Below are positions 12,728 to 24,868 of a stretch of 64,000 bases of DNA, in pieces. The DNA is from Wyeomyia smithii. Its lineage: Eukaryota; Arthropoda; Insecta; Diptera; Culicidae. Under the pieces are notes generated by a model that did not search any database, was not told the DNA's origin, and saw only the letters and a program-made list of their open reading frames with translations. The stretch lies in contig NC_073696.1 in assembly GCF_029784165.1 (NCBI RefSeq), positions 112,128,665 to 112,192,664 on the forward strand. Direction: 5' to 3'. Position 1 is the first letter of the stretch. Each line of letters begins with the position of its first letter. A program made the translations under genes and the position numbers.

Positions 12728-14836
12728 GTATATCTCCGGATATGAGCAATTCTCGCTGAAACTAGGCCACTAGGTGCACATGGTCTTTCAAATTTGATAT
12801 AAATGCACATAGTTATTAGAAATAGAGAAAAAAATGATAATGCCATTTTTGTTTGATCGAATTCGTTGACCCCTTGGTCACCAAGGGGCGAAACAGTTTT
12901 CAGATAAGTTAAAATTTTAGAAATTCTTGATGTATTATTTGAGCTATATCCCTAAAATTCGTTATGTAAAGTACTACAAGTAGCACTTTTCTGTAAAGAG
13001 GAATGATAGGGCTTTCATTTGAAGTGATCAGAATTTAGGCCGCCATCTTGGATTATATTAGAAAAATGCAATTTTGACCCTGTTCGCAACTACCGATTTT
13101 CGATCTGAGACCAGCATTGGAAAGCTGAGAAAAAATGCTATAAGATGCAAGAAAAAATTGGTGAGCATCAGTGTTAACCCATCAATTGAAGCTATTTTCC
13201 AAGCTGAGTTTCAAAATATTCATCGTACATCGCGCGATCAATGTAGTAACCTGTCTACTGAGACCAAGTGGATGCACATGTTATGTCCATATATGTCCAT
13301 ATATCATAATCGATTGATGCTACAACTAGTACGCCACTACTGTTATTTTAAGTTTAGTGAGAATAAGCTATCGCTATCGCTATCGAAAAATGCTATTTTG
13401 GGAAGGTATTGATGATTACAAATATTTTCAAGGCCAAAACGGTTTGTTTGATCGGTATGACGTCTTCTATAAAGTTGTAGTTCATATTTTTTTCTCTCCG
13501 TAAAAATATACACTTTAAAATGATTTTTTTATTGAAAAAAAGGCAACAGAATAATGTAAATTTATCGTCAGGCTTTAGCTATTATCGCCCGGGGGGCCAA
13601 CGAAGACATAGATCTACTACTAACTACTAACTAATCTTTTGCAGGAAGATAATCTGCATTATGAAAAACCATCATGCAAAAATTTATCGCTCTAGGACAT
13701 CATTTACCCCCCGGGCGATCATTGGTAAAATCTGACGATAATAGAGCCGATATCTATCTAAAAAGCTCATTTTTTAAAAATCTATTTTTTTTATAAAAAC
13801 TACAAAAAAATACTGAAACAATGCAACCAAAAAAAAGTTATTGAGTGTATATTTTTTTCGGAAAGACAAAAGTATTATCTACAACTTTATCGAAGACGTC
13901 ATACCGATCAAACAAACCGTTATGGCCCTAAAAATATTTGTAATCATAAAAACCTTCCCAAAATAGCATTTTCAGTAGCTTCTCAAAAACGAGTCGTGCT
14001 CCAAAAGAAATAAACCAATAGCATAAAATGAAATTTTTTGCCTAGAGAAACTTCTATGCAGAGTTTCAGCCAAATTAAAAATGACAATTTAAATGAAATA
14101 TTAAAACTGGGACATTTTTTGTGGAACTGCTCAGTAATAAAAACCTATCGCTTTGTTAGTATCACACATGCTAGTGTTGTACTCATTATTCTCACTAAAC
14201 TTAAAAAAAAACAGTAGTGGCGTACTAGTTGTAGCATCAATCGATTATGATATATGGACATATATGGACATAACATGTGCATTCACTTGGTCTCAGTAGA
14301 CAGGTTACTACGTTGATCGCGCGATGTACGATGAATATTTTGAAACTGAGCTTGGAAAATAGCTTCAATTGATGGGTTAACACTGATGCTCACCAAATTT
14401 TTCTTGCATCTTATAGCATTTTTTCTCAGCTTTCCAATGCTGGTCTCAGATCGAAAATCGGTAGTTGCAAACAGGGTCAAAATTGCATTTTTCTGACATA
14501 ATCCAAGATGGCGGCCAAATTCAAGATGGCGGCCTGAATTCTGATCACTTCAAATGAAAGCGCTATCATTCCTCTTTACAGAAAAGTGCTACTTGTAGTA
14601 CTTTACATAACGAATTTAAGAGATATAGCTCAAATAATACATCAAGAGTTCCTAAAATTTCAACTTTTCTGAAAACTGTTCCGCCACTTGATGACCGAGG
14701 GGTTAACAAATTCGATCAAACAAAAATGGCATTATCATTTTTTCTCTATTTCTAATAACTATGTGCATTTATATCAAATTTGAAAGATCTTGTGCACCTA
14801 GTGGCCTAGTTTCAGCGAGAATTGCTCATATCTAAT
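12728..14836. mobile_element. Large foldback element, arms about 0.8-0.98 kb
   Basis: Sequence from 12728 to about 13510 is repeated inverted from about 13860 to 14836. Matching landmarks include CTAGGCCACTAGGTGCACAT, the GGCCGCCATCTTGGATTAT block and GACGTCATACCGATCAAACA. Both arms carry the same open stretch beginning MTLFATTDFRSETSIGKLRK (plus at 13074, minus at 14480), with no known domain. The right arm has an extra 150-200 bp around 13975-14150. The 350-bp spacer contains a smaller inverted pair (CGCCCGGGGGG / CCCCCCGGGCG) around 13586-13735. No transposase is visible, and no clear target duplication was found. Confidence 0.75.
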
Positions 14837-15110
14837 ATTATTGAACATCATAGAGATTGAATTTTGAAGAAAATTTGTCAGAGAACCTAAAAATATCAAT
14901 TCATAGCGGCAGTGTTGCCAGTTATATTGTATATATAAAAATTAATTTGCGTTTTTCGGCAAATAAAAAGCTAGAAAATTTTATCGGAAATCAAAACCGA
15001 AAATCTTAAGTTTTTCGCTGAATGCCTTTTAAGAATCTATTCCTAGAAAAAAAATATCTATAAAAATACCTTTCTCTGCTATGATTAAGTACACCAGCAC
15101 ATCGTTCATT
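14837..15110. other. Spacer between foldback and RTE remnant
   Basis: AT-rich. GGCAGTGTTGCCAG at 14911 resembles hAT-type ends (compare CAGCGTTGCCAGG at 28272), and GCGTTTTTCGGCAAAT recurs inverted near 20345. It may be a solo transposon end. Confidence 0.3.
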
Positions 15111-15114
15111 TTCT

Positions 15115-16400
15115 TCAACCGCGTACATCATTGCTAGGTTCTTTATTGCAGATAGGTTCGACGGCTCTCTCTTCAGGTATTCTGGCAACATGTCCAGTCC
15201 ACTGAAGCCAGCCCCGCTGTAACACTATCACTATATCAGCCTGTTTGTATACCTGGTACAACTCGTGATACATGCCACACTTCTTCTTCAATTTACCGCC
15301 AAGTATCGGTAGCAGGACTTTACACCCAAAAACTCGGAGCACTCGTCGATCATCTCTGTCGAAAACCAACCTGGTGTTCGCCGACGGAAGATACTGTTAA
15401 CGGTCTCAATCTGAAGAACAGGACACGGTAGAGCACTTTGTATACAAACTTGAGCAACTGAATGCCTCGATAGCTGCAATAATCCAGACGATGGCTCTTT
15501 TTGTAGGTTGAGCATGTAAGGCCTTCCAACCAGTTGTTCGGTATTTGTTCATCCTCCCAGTTTCTCGGTATGAGCTGGTGGATCGCATGGCACAGCCGCT
15601 CGCTTTTCGCTTTTAGGAGTTCGTCCACGATATCATCCTTCCCAGCAGCCTTGTCATTTTTCAGCTAATCGCCTTTTAACCTCCTCCTGGATTGGTGGCT
15701 CCACAACTTGTTCGTCGCTCGTAATCTTCATCTTGTAGCACCCGAAAGTGCTCCTTACATCTGGCTGCACCCATTGGTTTATTCGTAAGTAGGTGGCCGT
15801 CCTTGTCATTACACATCACCGGCATAGGGAAATTCCTGCATCGGACTCTGTTGACTAGTTTATACAAGATCCGCTCGTAGTTTCTAGTAAAGTTATCTTA
15901 TGTGCTGGCGAGCACCTTTTCATCGTGCTCGCGCTTCTTCCGACGGTGGACTCTATTTTCGGCAGCTCCTGCCTTCCTGTATCTCTCACTGTTCTGACAT
16001 GGAGCCACATTCGTGCGTGGATATTACAAACGACGAGATAATGGTCAGAGTCAATGTCTAGACCTCGATAAGTCCTAACATCACTCATATCTGGAAAGTG
16101 CCTAACGTGAGTATCTGGGTGATCGATCTTGGAGCAGGCTTCTCCAGCTGAATGCCTCTGGGTGTGTTTCCGAACGTGGAAAATGTTAGAAGAACTCCTC
16201 CCTTCAAACTTCCATCTTCGATGACAAATTCGATGTTTTAGGCAACGTCATAGGTTTGTTCAAGTATTTCGTAGAACTCATCTCAGACGTCATCGGATTT
16301 GTCACTTGTCGTTGCTTAGATGTTGATTAAACTGTAGTTAAAGAGCTTGCCCTTTCTCCTCCACACGCATATACGGTCATCTACGGGCCGCTACCGGATG
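15115..16400 (-). pseudogene. RTE-like retrotransposon remnant with internal deletion
   Basis: Reading leftwards: degenerate endonuclease (about 16400-16080) ending in the family-typical DVRTYRGLDIDSDHYLVV; a linker (16088-15676) with GHLLTNKPMGAARCKEHF; RT motifs 1-2 (15628-15350) with NYR-like CSYRGIQLLKFVYKVLYRVL and HQVGFRQR. It then jumps at about 15360 straight to the C-terminal RRVLRVFG and GWLQWTGHVARIPEERAVE blocks. The central RT, including the catalytic Asp-Asp box, is deleted (about 600 nt expected). Stops and frameshifts abound. This is a second, independent RTE copy, oriented like the one at 5.2 kb. Confidence 0.8.
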
Positions 16401-16449
16401 ACTCTTGTTTCCTGATTTCCTAGCACTGCGAAACTGACAAATGATTACC

Positions 16450-17165
16450 CAGCGAGCAGTTGAAACACGGTGGCGAATCACTGGCGAAGAAGCTAAGCTG
16501 GGTTGTTTCCTAGATTTGGGAGAACGGGGTAGTACCGGAGGAATGGATGGAGGGTACAGTGAGCCCCATCTACAAAAATGCAAGCAAGTTGGATTGCTGC
16601 AACTACCGTGCAATCACGCTGATGAACGCCACCTACAAGGTACTTTCTAAAATTCTGTGCCGTTGACTATCACCGTTTTCGGGGGAATTCGTGGGGAAAT
16701 ACCAAGTGGGATTTATTTGCGGTACGGCAGGTCCTACAGAAATGTTGTGAATATAGCGTGCCTACACATTATTTGTTCATCAGTTTTAAATCGGTGTACG
16801 ATACAATCGATTGATATCTGCTATGGCAGATTGTGCACGATTACGGTTTCCCGGATAAACTGACACGGTTGGTCAAGTCAACGGTGGATCGGGTGATGTG
16901 CGTAGTTTCAGTTTCGGGAACACTTTCGAGCCCTTCGAATTTCGAAGAGGTTCGCTATATAAAAAACAGTATCAATCTCTTACCACGAATTCATATTGGC
17001 GGTTGTGAAATCGAGGTGTTAGATGATTTCGTGTACCTGGGCTCACTGGAGACTGCTAAAAAACAACACCAGCAGAAAAATTCGTCGATGTCTTATGGCA
17101 GGAAATCGTGCCTATTGGACTCGTTTGAATCTTGTTTTCATCACCGTTCGTTTTATTTTGCGGGT
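16450..17165 (+). pseudogene. RTE-like RT fragment, plus strand
   Basis: Shifted frames give a motif-0/1-like stretch (NGWRVQ, then STKMQASWIAATTVQS), GNTKWDLFAVRQVLQK, FPDKLTRLVKSTVDRVMCVV (motif 3-like; residues 5-24 of the 16833 frame), and the HIGGCEIEVLDDFVYLGSLE block just after the catalytic box in this family. The FADD region itself is deleted near 16940. It abuts the minus-strand RTE remnant head to head at about 16.4 kb. Confidence 0.7.
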
Positions 17166-18080
17166 TTAAATTGATGCTTTTCGGTGAAATCTGTCCAGCA
17201 GACAGATGGGCCTATATGCCGATGGGTTCCCTGGCGGTTTCCCAGGCTTCGGCAGTAGGACCTGCCTCTACCGCTTCCACCTGTCCGGAAAGAGGCAGTC
17301 ATCCAGGCACCTCTGCATGACTGCCCCGAACAGCCCGGGGGGCGTTTTTTTCGCCAGCCTGATTGCCAGGTTAGGGATACCATCCGGTCCCGGCGCCTTG
17401 CTCACTCTTAGGGATTTGGCGATCACGATGAATTCCTTATTCATAACCCTTGCCTCCTCCTCAACCTCGACACGGCTGTCGTCGCTCACGGATTGGATGT
17501 TCGGCAACCTGGCCGACCAGCCCTGGTCTATGTCTGAGATATTGGAACGTCGAACGTGAGATTCGACCGTCGGAGGCCAAGGGCTTGGCTCGTGGCGCGG
17601 TGATCGTTCTGCAGGCGCCAGCGCGCCTTTGGTCTCAGCCATTACGACCCTGTAGGCGTCCCCCTACGTATTCGTATTGGCACTCACACATAGCCTATCG
17701 AAGCAGGCCCTCTTGCTAGCCTTTATCGCACTCTTTAGCATCGATCTTTCAGAACCGAATGCTGCGCGTCACTCTGTCTTCTCTTCTTCGTTTCGCGCAC
17801 GCTGTATCCTCCGTCTCGCACGGAGGCCCGCACTGCGAAGGTCGGCTATCGCGTCCGTTCACCAGTAAACCGGTGGCTTCCCATTTCTAGGTTGGCGAGT
17901 CCTAGGCATGGTGGCGTCACACGCCCGCGATAGCATGGCAACTAGTTGGTCAGCAGTCGGGCGGAGCCAACGGTAGTTGTCCGATATGGTGGTGATGTCC
18001 AACAACGACTCAGTGGCTGCTTGGTGTAGCAGCTGCTGGGCCGCGAAGCAATGGTTCAGGTTCAGTTGCATCATCCTTAC
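17166..18080 (-). pseudogene. R1-like non-LTR ORF2 remnant lacking its endonuclease
   Basis: On the minus strand an ORF2 start (MMQLNLNHCFAAQQLLHQA, from 18074) is joined after about 20 residues to the linker that normally follows the endonuclease. The rest reads TADQLVAMLSRACDATMPR, NGKPPVYWW, ALRARRRIQRARN with a stop, then VSKAPGPDGIPNLAI (pre-RT) and LPKPGKPPG (RT motif 1). It is cut at about 17165, before the catalytic domain. The apparent fusion means about 200 codons of endonuclease were deleted. The sequence motifs are those of the R1 clade; the exact family is not assigned. Confidence 0.75.
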
Positions 18081-18346
18081 GCCCGTGGTTTCGCAGCCGG
18101 CATTTTACGTGTAGCTCGCGGTATACAGCATTTCATAATTCAGCTGCCCACTTCAGGTCAGACACCGTTTGGGTCGCTCCTCCTGGAGATCAGGAGGTCT
18201 ATTGGCCCTGACTAGCTCCTGTATATATTAAAATGTGAGGAACGTTCGTAGTCTTGTGAGAATCACTACCACACCACCCCTGAATCCTGTGGGAGTCACT
18301 ACGCCACTCAATACTTTAGTTAGACCTTTAAAATTCCATATCCAAG
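18081..18346. other. Possible 5' part of the R1-like remnant
   Basis: Adjoins the ORF2 start and could be the end of ORF1, but frames are broken and no zinc knuckle is visible. Not assigned. Confidence 0.3.
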
Positions 18347-20135
18347 CCACTGCACAGTGGTACGAGAGCTCAAAAACGTGAACTTAATTCATTTGTTCTC
18401 CAAATAATGGTTTCATTGACATACTATCTTCCGAAGATATTTAGTATATAAAAAGACCTAAATTATGACAAAATTTTTTAGTTCGAAACTCAACCGCTAG
18501 TGGCGCTGCAAAATCTAACTTTTTAGCCTTGCGTTTTAGAGAAATGGTGTCTTCAGCAAAGTTATAGATAAAGTTATTACAAAAAGCTTTGTCGAAGACA
18601 CTTTTTTTCTAACTTTTCTTGTTTTGGATATATAACGTTTCTTATTAGACTTGTTTTTAAAATTAGTTTTTCTCGAATATACAAAAAACTGTAACATTTA
18701 GGAGGTAACAATGTTCGGCATATATTTGTATATAATTGAAACACACAACTTTGTAGAAGACACGAAAATAGATAGCTTCCACACAAACCAAGTTATTGCC
18801 AAAAAATATTAAAGCATCATTTTTTGTACACACCAAAAGCACAAAATAGCAAAAACTAGCAGACGAAACCTGCATAGAATGAAATATTATCATAATCACT
18901 CTACGAAATCACTTTGATCGTTTGTCTCTTTTAGTATCTTCATTGCCTGATATGAAATTCAAAAAGACAGTTCATAGTGCAATTGCAGGGCAAATATGTC
19001 ATAAACTTGAACTAGTAAGGGGCCGTTCCTAAACCACGTGGTCATATTTTGATCACTTTTTATACCCCCCGTCCCCCCCCGTGGTCTTCCGTGGTCTTTT
19101 GGCTAACCCCCCCCCCCTTTCGACTTTAACCACGTGGTCTTTTCATTTGTCAACTGCCAAAAATTAGCTTAATTTTTTTACATTCTCGTTTTTAAACTTT
19201 TAGTACCTACATTCTATATTTCTTAAACGCAAAAGCTTCATTCGTGACTTGGGGGCAACAATAAATAATAAGCCAGGAAAAAAGACCACGTGGTCATTTC
19301 GTCATGTTGTTTATTAGGAGGATAATGCTAATTCTGAAGATGATTTTTCAACTTTATATATTTTATACATTTATTTTAGCAAAATCAAAACATAAAAATA
19401 TAATTTAAATATCAGAACAATGCATTAGATGAAACAACATTTTTCATTTGGGAAAAGTATGCAGTGATCAGTAACCTGGCCAAAGTTTGACATGTATTGT
19501 CGTCGAAAACGTTGAGTAAGGCTGTTTTTAAAACAAAACTTAGGCAATGAAGGTACTGAAAGGGACAAACGATCAAAGTGATTTCGTAGAGTGATTATGA
19601 TAATATTTCATTCTATGCAGGTTTCGTCTGCTAGTTTTTGCTTTTTTGTGCTCTTGTTGTGTACAAAAAATGATGCTTTAATATTTTTTGGCAATAACTC
19701 GATTTGTGTGGAAGCTATCTATTTCGTGTCTTCTACAAAGTTGTGTGTTTCAATTATATACAAATATATGTTGAACATTATTACCTTCTAAATGTTACAG
19801 TTTTTTGTATATTCGAGAAAAACTAATTTTAAAAACAAGTCTAATAAGAGACGTTATATATCCAAAACAAGAAGAGTTAGAAGAAAAGTGTCTTCGACAA
19901 AGTTTTTGTAATAACTTTATCTATAACTTTGCTGAAGACACTATTTCTCTAAGACGTAAGGCTAAAAAGTTAGATTTTGCAGTGCCACTAGCGGTTGAGT
20001 TTCGAACTAAAGTTTTTTGTCATTATTCGAGCCTTTTTATATACTAGATATCTTCGGAAGATAGTATGTCAATAAAACCATTATTTGGAGAGCAAATGAT
20101 TTAAAATTTTGAGCTCTCGTACCACTGTGCACTGG
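18347..20135. mobile_element. Large foldback element, arms about 600 bp
   Basis: The left end (TGCACAGTGGTACGAGAGCT) is repeated inverted at the right end (GAGCTCTCGTACCACTGTGC). Arms run about 18347-18950 and 19540-20135 with few differences, including matching ATACTATCTTCCGAAGATAT blocks. The spacer at about 18951-19539 contains an unrelated insertion: GGGGCCGTTCCTAAACCACG at 19020, long C tracts and GACCACGTGGTC near 19285. No transposase. Target duplication not clear. Confidence 0.75.
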
Positions 20136-20402
20136 CAACTCTTATGGGTAAGATTCACATATTTTAAAATTCCTTGGCTGTCCATAATCAAAACAGTTTT
20201 AGAGATGTTAGTAAAATGGGAATAGAAATCATAGGCATATCAGAGGAAATTTGGTTTTATTTTTTGAAGATGCTGTAACTCGAGTTTTGCTTATAATACC
20301 TCGAGATGATAAATGTTTTTCATGTAAAATTCCTGAGAAAAATATACTCATTTGCCGAAAAACGCCATATAATTTTTCAAATGCAAAAATAATGTATTAA
20401 GC
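20136..20402. other. Spacer with an end-like motif
   Basis: CTCGAGTTTTGCTTATAATA (20280) is the near-exact inverted match of TATTATGAGTAAAACTCGAG at 12620. Both may be ends of one old element, or dispersed fragments. Confidence 0.35.
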
Positions 20403-20866
20403 AACATTGCTAGGGATACCATCCGTCCTGGTTTTGAGACCCGTTTGGAGCGTCCTGATCCATTTTTTATATTTTACCATTTGTCCTGATTTTTCTGAAT
20501 GATGCCGGAAGTTCAAAAATGTTGAAGATTGTTCAGTACTTTTACTTTGACTCCGGTACGAAATGGACTCATTTTGATCGATTTTGTTTCTTTGGTTGAA
20601 TTTTGACGAGAGAAATTGTCTAGTCGTTGCAATCTTCAACTATCTGACTTTTGGGTCCTAAAGCTATCCAGCTTTTTACGCATCATAATGGCGGTCGCTA
20701 TAATGCGAGTTCGTGATATCCGAACCTCTCTGCTTACGTCAGTTTTGGATTTCTGAGGAATTGGCGACACAAATGTTGCCAGATTTGTTTCTCTATTGAT
20801 AAAATACGTGAAGACTTCAAATTGACGTGAGCAAAGTGGTCAAAAAAATGGGTAATTCCATACGAA

Positions 20867-20946
20867 CTTTGCATTTTAGCGTCCGCCATTATTGAGCTAT
20901 GGCGGACGCTAAAATGCAAAGTTAAGCGTCCGCCATAGCTCAATAA
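20867..20946. repeat. Triplicated CGTCCGCCAT palindrome
   Basis: ACTTTGCATTTTAGCGTCCG is followed by its inverse (ATGGCGGACGCTAAAATGCA), then by a second plus-oriented AAGCGTCCGCCATAGCTCAA. This gives a hairpin with a partial third arm. Lies inside the hAT-like element. Confidence 0.65.
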
Positions 20947-20996
20947 GTTTTGAACATATAGCTGGATACCAGTTTTCATATATCATTTGAAAAAGA

Positions 20997-21230
20997 TGCG
21001 TTTTCTAGCAAAACGTGATTTTTGAAAAATGTTTATCGTTTTCCTTCGATTTTTAAATGAAAAATAAAAAACTGCTCGAAATGTCTTAAATGACATTTCT
21101 CACCGGTATATGGGATAACTGTCATTTAAGGTATTTCGAGTAGTTTGTTATTCTTTATTTAAAAATCGAAAGACAACGATAAATATTTTTAAAAAATCAC
21201 GTTTTGCTCAGAAAATTGCACTCCATCAAC
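20997..21230. repeat. Hairpin (about 110-bp arms) nested in the hAT-like element
   Basis: GCAAAACGTGATTTTTGAAA at 21008 pairs with AAAAAATCACGTTTTGCTCA at 21191. ACTGCTCGAAATGTCTTAAA pairs with TTAAGGTATTTCGAGTAGTT. The tip lies near 21110. Likely a nested MITE. Confidence 0.65.
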
Positions 21231-21525
21231 TGATATATAAAAATCAGCAAAGTGTGTAAAACTTTCGGACCCAATTATAAACAGTTTACGTATGCTGCAT
21301 TTTTTTGGTATCTACTAACGCCTAATGAATTAAAGTGGCAAAATTGGATCGTCCGAGAAATACTTCAGATTAATGAATAAGTGTTTTGGCGTATTTTGAA
21401 GTCCAATCTCAAATTACGTGTTTTATTTATCGATACCTTAAAAAAGAAAACACCTCATATTAAATTTGTACCGGAAAAAGTTGTCCTGATTTTTACTACG
21501 ACCGATTGGTAACCCTAAACATTGC

Positions 21526-24313
21526 AGCTTATAATATCTCTTTCTTTTTAAATCCTTGTTAATTTTTCAGCAAAATTATTATGTCAGTTTATTTACCAAG
21601 TTAAAAACTTTGGTGAAATCTCGAACTTTCCTTTGAATACCAAGTGTTATGTTTGGACACATTGATGGCTCATCTCAGCGGGCATTTTGTTTCACCATCT
21701 TTCCATCTCTGTCGCATCTCGAGTCACCTTTTAAATCTTTTTTAACACAATGACCGATCTTTACTTAGACTACGATCATAGTAAGATCCTGCCGATCGAT
21801 AGTATGCTGGGAATGCTTGAGTATGGTCAATTTTCAATACCAACGACTTCGTAATAAACCTGGCCACCTTGGTTTATTTTTCTTTTAATCTATGGTTTTC
21901 AGATTTCTGATTGATAGCTTTACACTGATTATCAACATTTCATGTATTTTAATTTTTGCACAACATTTGGCTTTAAATTTTATTAATGTCTCCAACTAGA
22001 AGTTTCATTTGTCTTTTTGTCAGAGTTCTACATCTTCTGTAGTCTCCTCAACAATAATATTTGATATTCCTTACTAAAAAATTTCGAAGTTATTTCTTTC
22101 AAATTTCTATGATTTATTTCAATATACCGAAAATAAGCCTTATTAATCTCAATACTGCAGCATTTCATTGTATTAAGATTTTAAACAGTTCGTATCATAT
22201 TCATACCAACACTGCACAGTTACCTCTCACATTCTCAAAGAATAAATAAAATTTGATATTTTCAACTGGTTGAATCTCAAAAACTCTTCCCTGTAACTTT
22301 CAATAAGCTTTTCTACATGTTTTTCCAGTCTTGAATAGTTTTGATTTTGAGCACTCACATAATCCAAAATAATGTTGACATGTTGACAACACTACCATGT
22401 TCAAAACTACTAAAACTTTTTTACAGTAAAACTAAAACTTTCCCCTTTGATGTAGCATTTATGTCCGTTCGCAGTACGTAGCAATTTATCTGATCTGTGT
22501 CTGGAGTTAACCGTAAACAACACCACAACGGCAGCTCTGCGGTGACGAGTAGAAGCTGTTATCGCTTTAGCTATTGTAACGCCGCTCAAGGCTTGAATGA
22601 ATGAGAGTATTGAAGTCCCTTTCATGCTGTCAAATTAGTCGTGTAGGCGACAGGAAAAGTTATGCCCGAAAGTGTAGCCTATTGTCGAAAAGAGTGTTGT
22701 GAGCGCGGTTGCCTATAGTTGTATTGGAGCGTAAGAGGGAGCCTTGGGAGGACTAATTGGATCAATCCCAACCTACCATCGCTCCCGCAGATTTAACATC
22801 GTCTGTTCTGAAACAATTGTCAGCCAAATACGGTGTACTGGGAAGCGCCTCTTCCGGTACAAAAGTTATTCATAACTTTGATAATCTTCTATCATTCTCC
22901 ATAAATCTCTAATGCGTTTTCATAAATTTATGGTGCGAGAATGCGAATGAATTTAATTTAAATGTTTCTTGTCAGCAACCGTGTGACTAGGGCTGGTGAA
23001 AAGGGTTGGAGAGGAAAATTAATTTGTATACTTCGCATTTAGAGCGACAAAGAGTCTTTGCAACGGAGAGTTTGCTCATAGATATGAATTTCTCAAAGTA
23101 TCATGTGAAGTGGATTATCAAATTAGTTTATGCCGGATTTTCCCCCAAAGGCAGTGCTGCCAATTCTGTAGTTTGACAATATCTCTTATCCATTATCTGA
23201 GGTAATTACCAATTCAGTGATACAGTATAATCAATGACATTGAACGAAAATGACTTTATATTTTTATAGTACAAATTTAGCTTCGAATATAGTATGACGG
23301 TTTATGTTAAATAAGCTGCGATGTGATTTTGGTGTGAGTCCAAACAGCATATATGACGGCAAACTATTGCGAATGACATTATCGACAATTGTACCTTCTG
23401 CGGTTAGTAAACCAGTATCGTTTTCTGGTCTCGTGGCGTGTCAACCCGATAACCGGATGTGGCGTGTTTGTGGGTGTGTAATTTTATGAAATTTGAACCG
23501 TTACATTGTTGTTGTCGACTTTACACCGTAGTATCATTCCCCACCGTGACAGCTTAATGAGGCTGTCAGCGAAGCGGTGGTGAACCTAGTCCATGAAGCG
23601 TGTAATTAATGCTGATTAATGTTTTGTTATCTTCAAAATGATTGCTTCGTGGGCGCGATTTGTGTACTTTGACATATTGTTTGCTGCAATTTGAAGCGAT
23701 AATGTGAAGTCAGTCGCTGGATATTGAGTTGATGATGGATACAAAGAGGAGCATAGGAGTCCCTACATTAAGCGACGTGGAGGTCAATTGAATAATTGAA
23801 ATTAACAAAAATTTACCAAATTAACAAAATATTTTCATGAATTTATCATCCTAAAAATTATACGCCAACTCATCTGTAGGGCTGTTTTTGGCCTAACCCA
23901 TGTCCAACTCTGTATCGATATTTTGGATTCTTCCATACCATTTTGTCTCTAGCTCTTGTCATTCATCTTTAACCCTTTTTAAATGTTAATCTCAATAAAA
24001 TCCAGACAAATTTTCCAAAAATGAAGCATGCACGGTTATTTAGTTTAGTGTGGCCTACACACTAAGTGTCAATTAATTCTACCGATATAAGGTGGTGCGA
24101 AATCCGTCTATGTGATAGAACAATATTCCAGGTACAATGAGATTTAATAAACTAGTCACTAAAAACAGTGGGAGGTAAGAAATCAATTTTTAAAAGAGAA
24201 CAAGGCTCCCAAATTTCACAAGAAAAACATTAAAGCGAAATAACAAATATTTCAAGATTTGTATGAAGAATGATATCGCGATCATACAAATAAATGAGAA
24301 CAAATTAAATTGA
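21526..24313. other. Intronic DNA without recognised gene
   Basis: No exon, RNA gene or clear transposon. Moderately GC-balanced stretches (about 22500-22850 and 23520-23780) look single-copy. Open frames are short and featureless. Confidence 0.35.
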
Positions 24314-24868
24314 GAGTAAGAGTAAGAGTAAGAGTAAGAGTAAGAGTAAGAGTAAGAGTAAGAGTAAGAGTAAGAGTAAGAGTAAGAGTAAGAGTAAGAG
24401 TAAGAGTAAGAGTAAGAGTAAGAGTAAGAGTAAAAGTAAGAGTAAGAGTAAGAGTAAGAGTAAGAGTAAGAGTAAGAGTAAGAGTAAGAGTAAGAGTAAG
24501 AGTAAGAGTAAGAGTAAGAGTAAGAGTAAGAGTAAGAGTAAGAGTAAGAGTAAGAGTAAGAGTAAGAGTAAGAGTAAGAGTAAGAGTAAGAGTAAGAGTA
24601 AGAGTAAGAGTAAGAGTAAGAGTAAGAGTAAGAGTAAGAGTAAGAGTAAGAGTAAGAGTAAGAGTAAGAGTAAGAGTAAGAGTAAGAGTAAGAGTAAGAG
24701 TAAGAGTAAGAGTAAGAGTAAGAGTAAGAGTAAGAGTAAGAGTAAGAGTAAGAGTAAGAGTAAGAGTAAGAGTAAGAGTAAGAGTAAGAGTAAGAGTAAG
24801 AGTAAGAGTAAGAGTAAGAGTAAGAGTAAGAGTAAGAGTAAGAGTAAGAGTAAGAGTAAGAGTAAGAG
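24314..24868. repeat. GAGTAA hexamer array, left block
   Basis: About 92 nearly perfect tandem copies of GAGTAA, with one visible variant (GTAAAAGT) near 24433. Both strands are open in one frame (Val-Arg or Thr-Leu dipeptides), which is a by-product of the period. It is the left part of an array interrupted by the element at 24869-26659. Confidence 0.97.

Larger units (their letters stand above)
20403..21525. mobile_element. hAT-like non-autonomous element with exact 8-bp duplication
   Basis: The ends TAGGGATACCATCCGTCCTG (20411) and, reversed, TAGGGTTACCAATCGGTCGT (to 21517) are flanked by AACATTGC on both sides (20403-20410, 21518-21525). The element is 1107 bp, has no transposase frame, and contains two internal hairpins. 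Confidence 0.8.

Noticed and set aside
13074..14480. Repeated MTLFATTDF frame as a host protein gene
   Set aside because: It lies in both arms of an inverted repeat and has no splice framework or domain.
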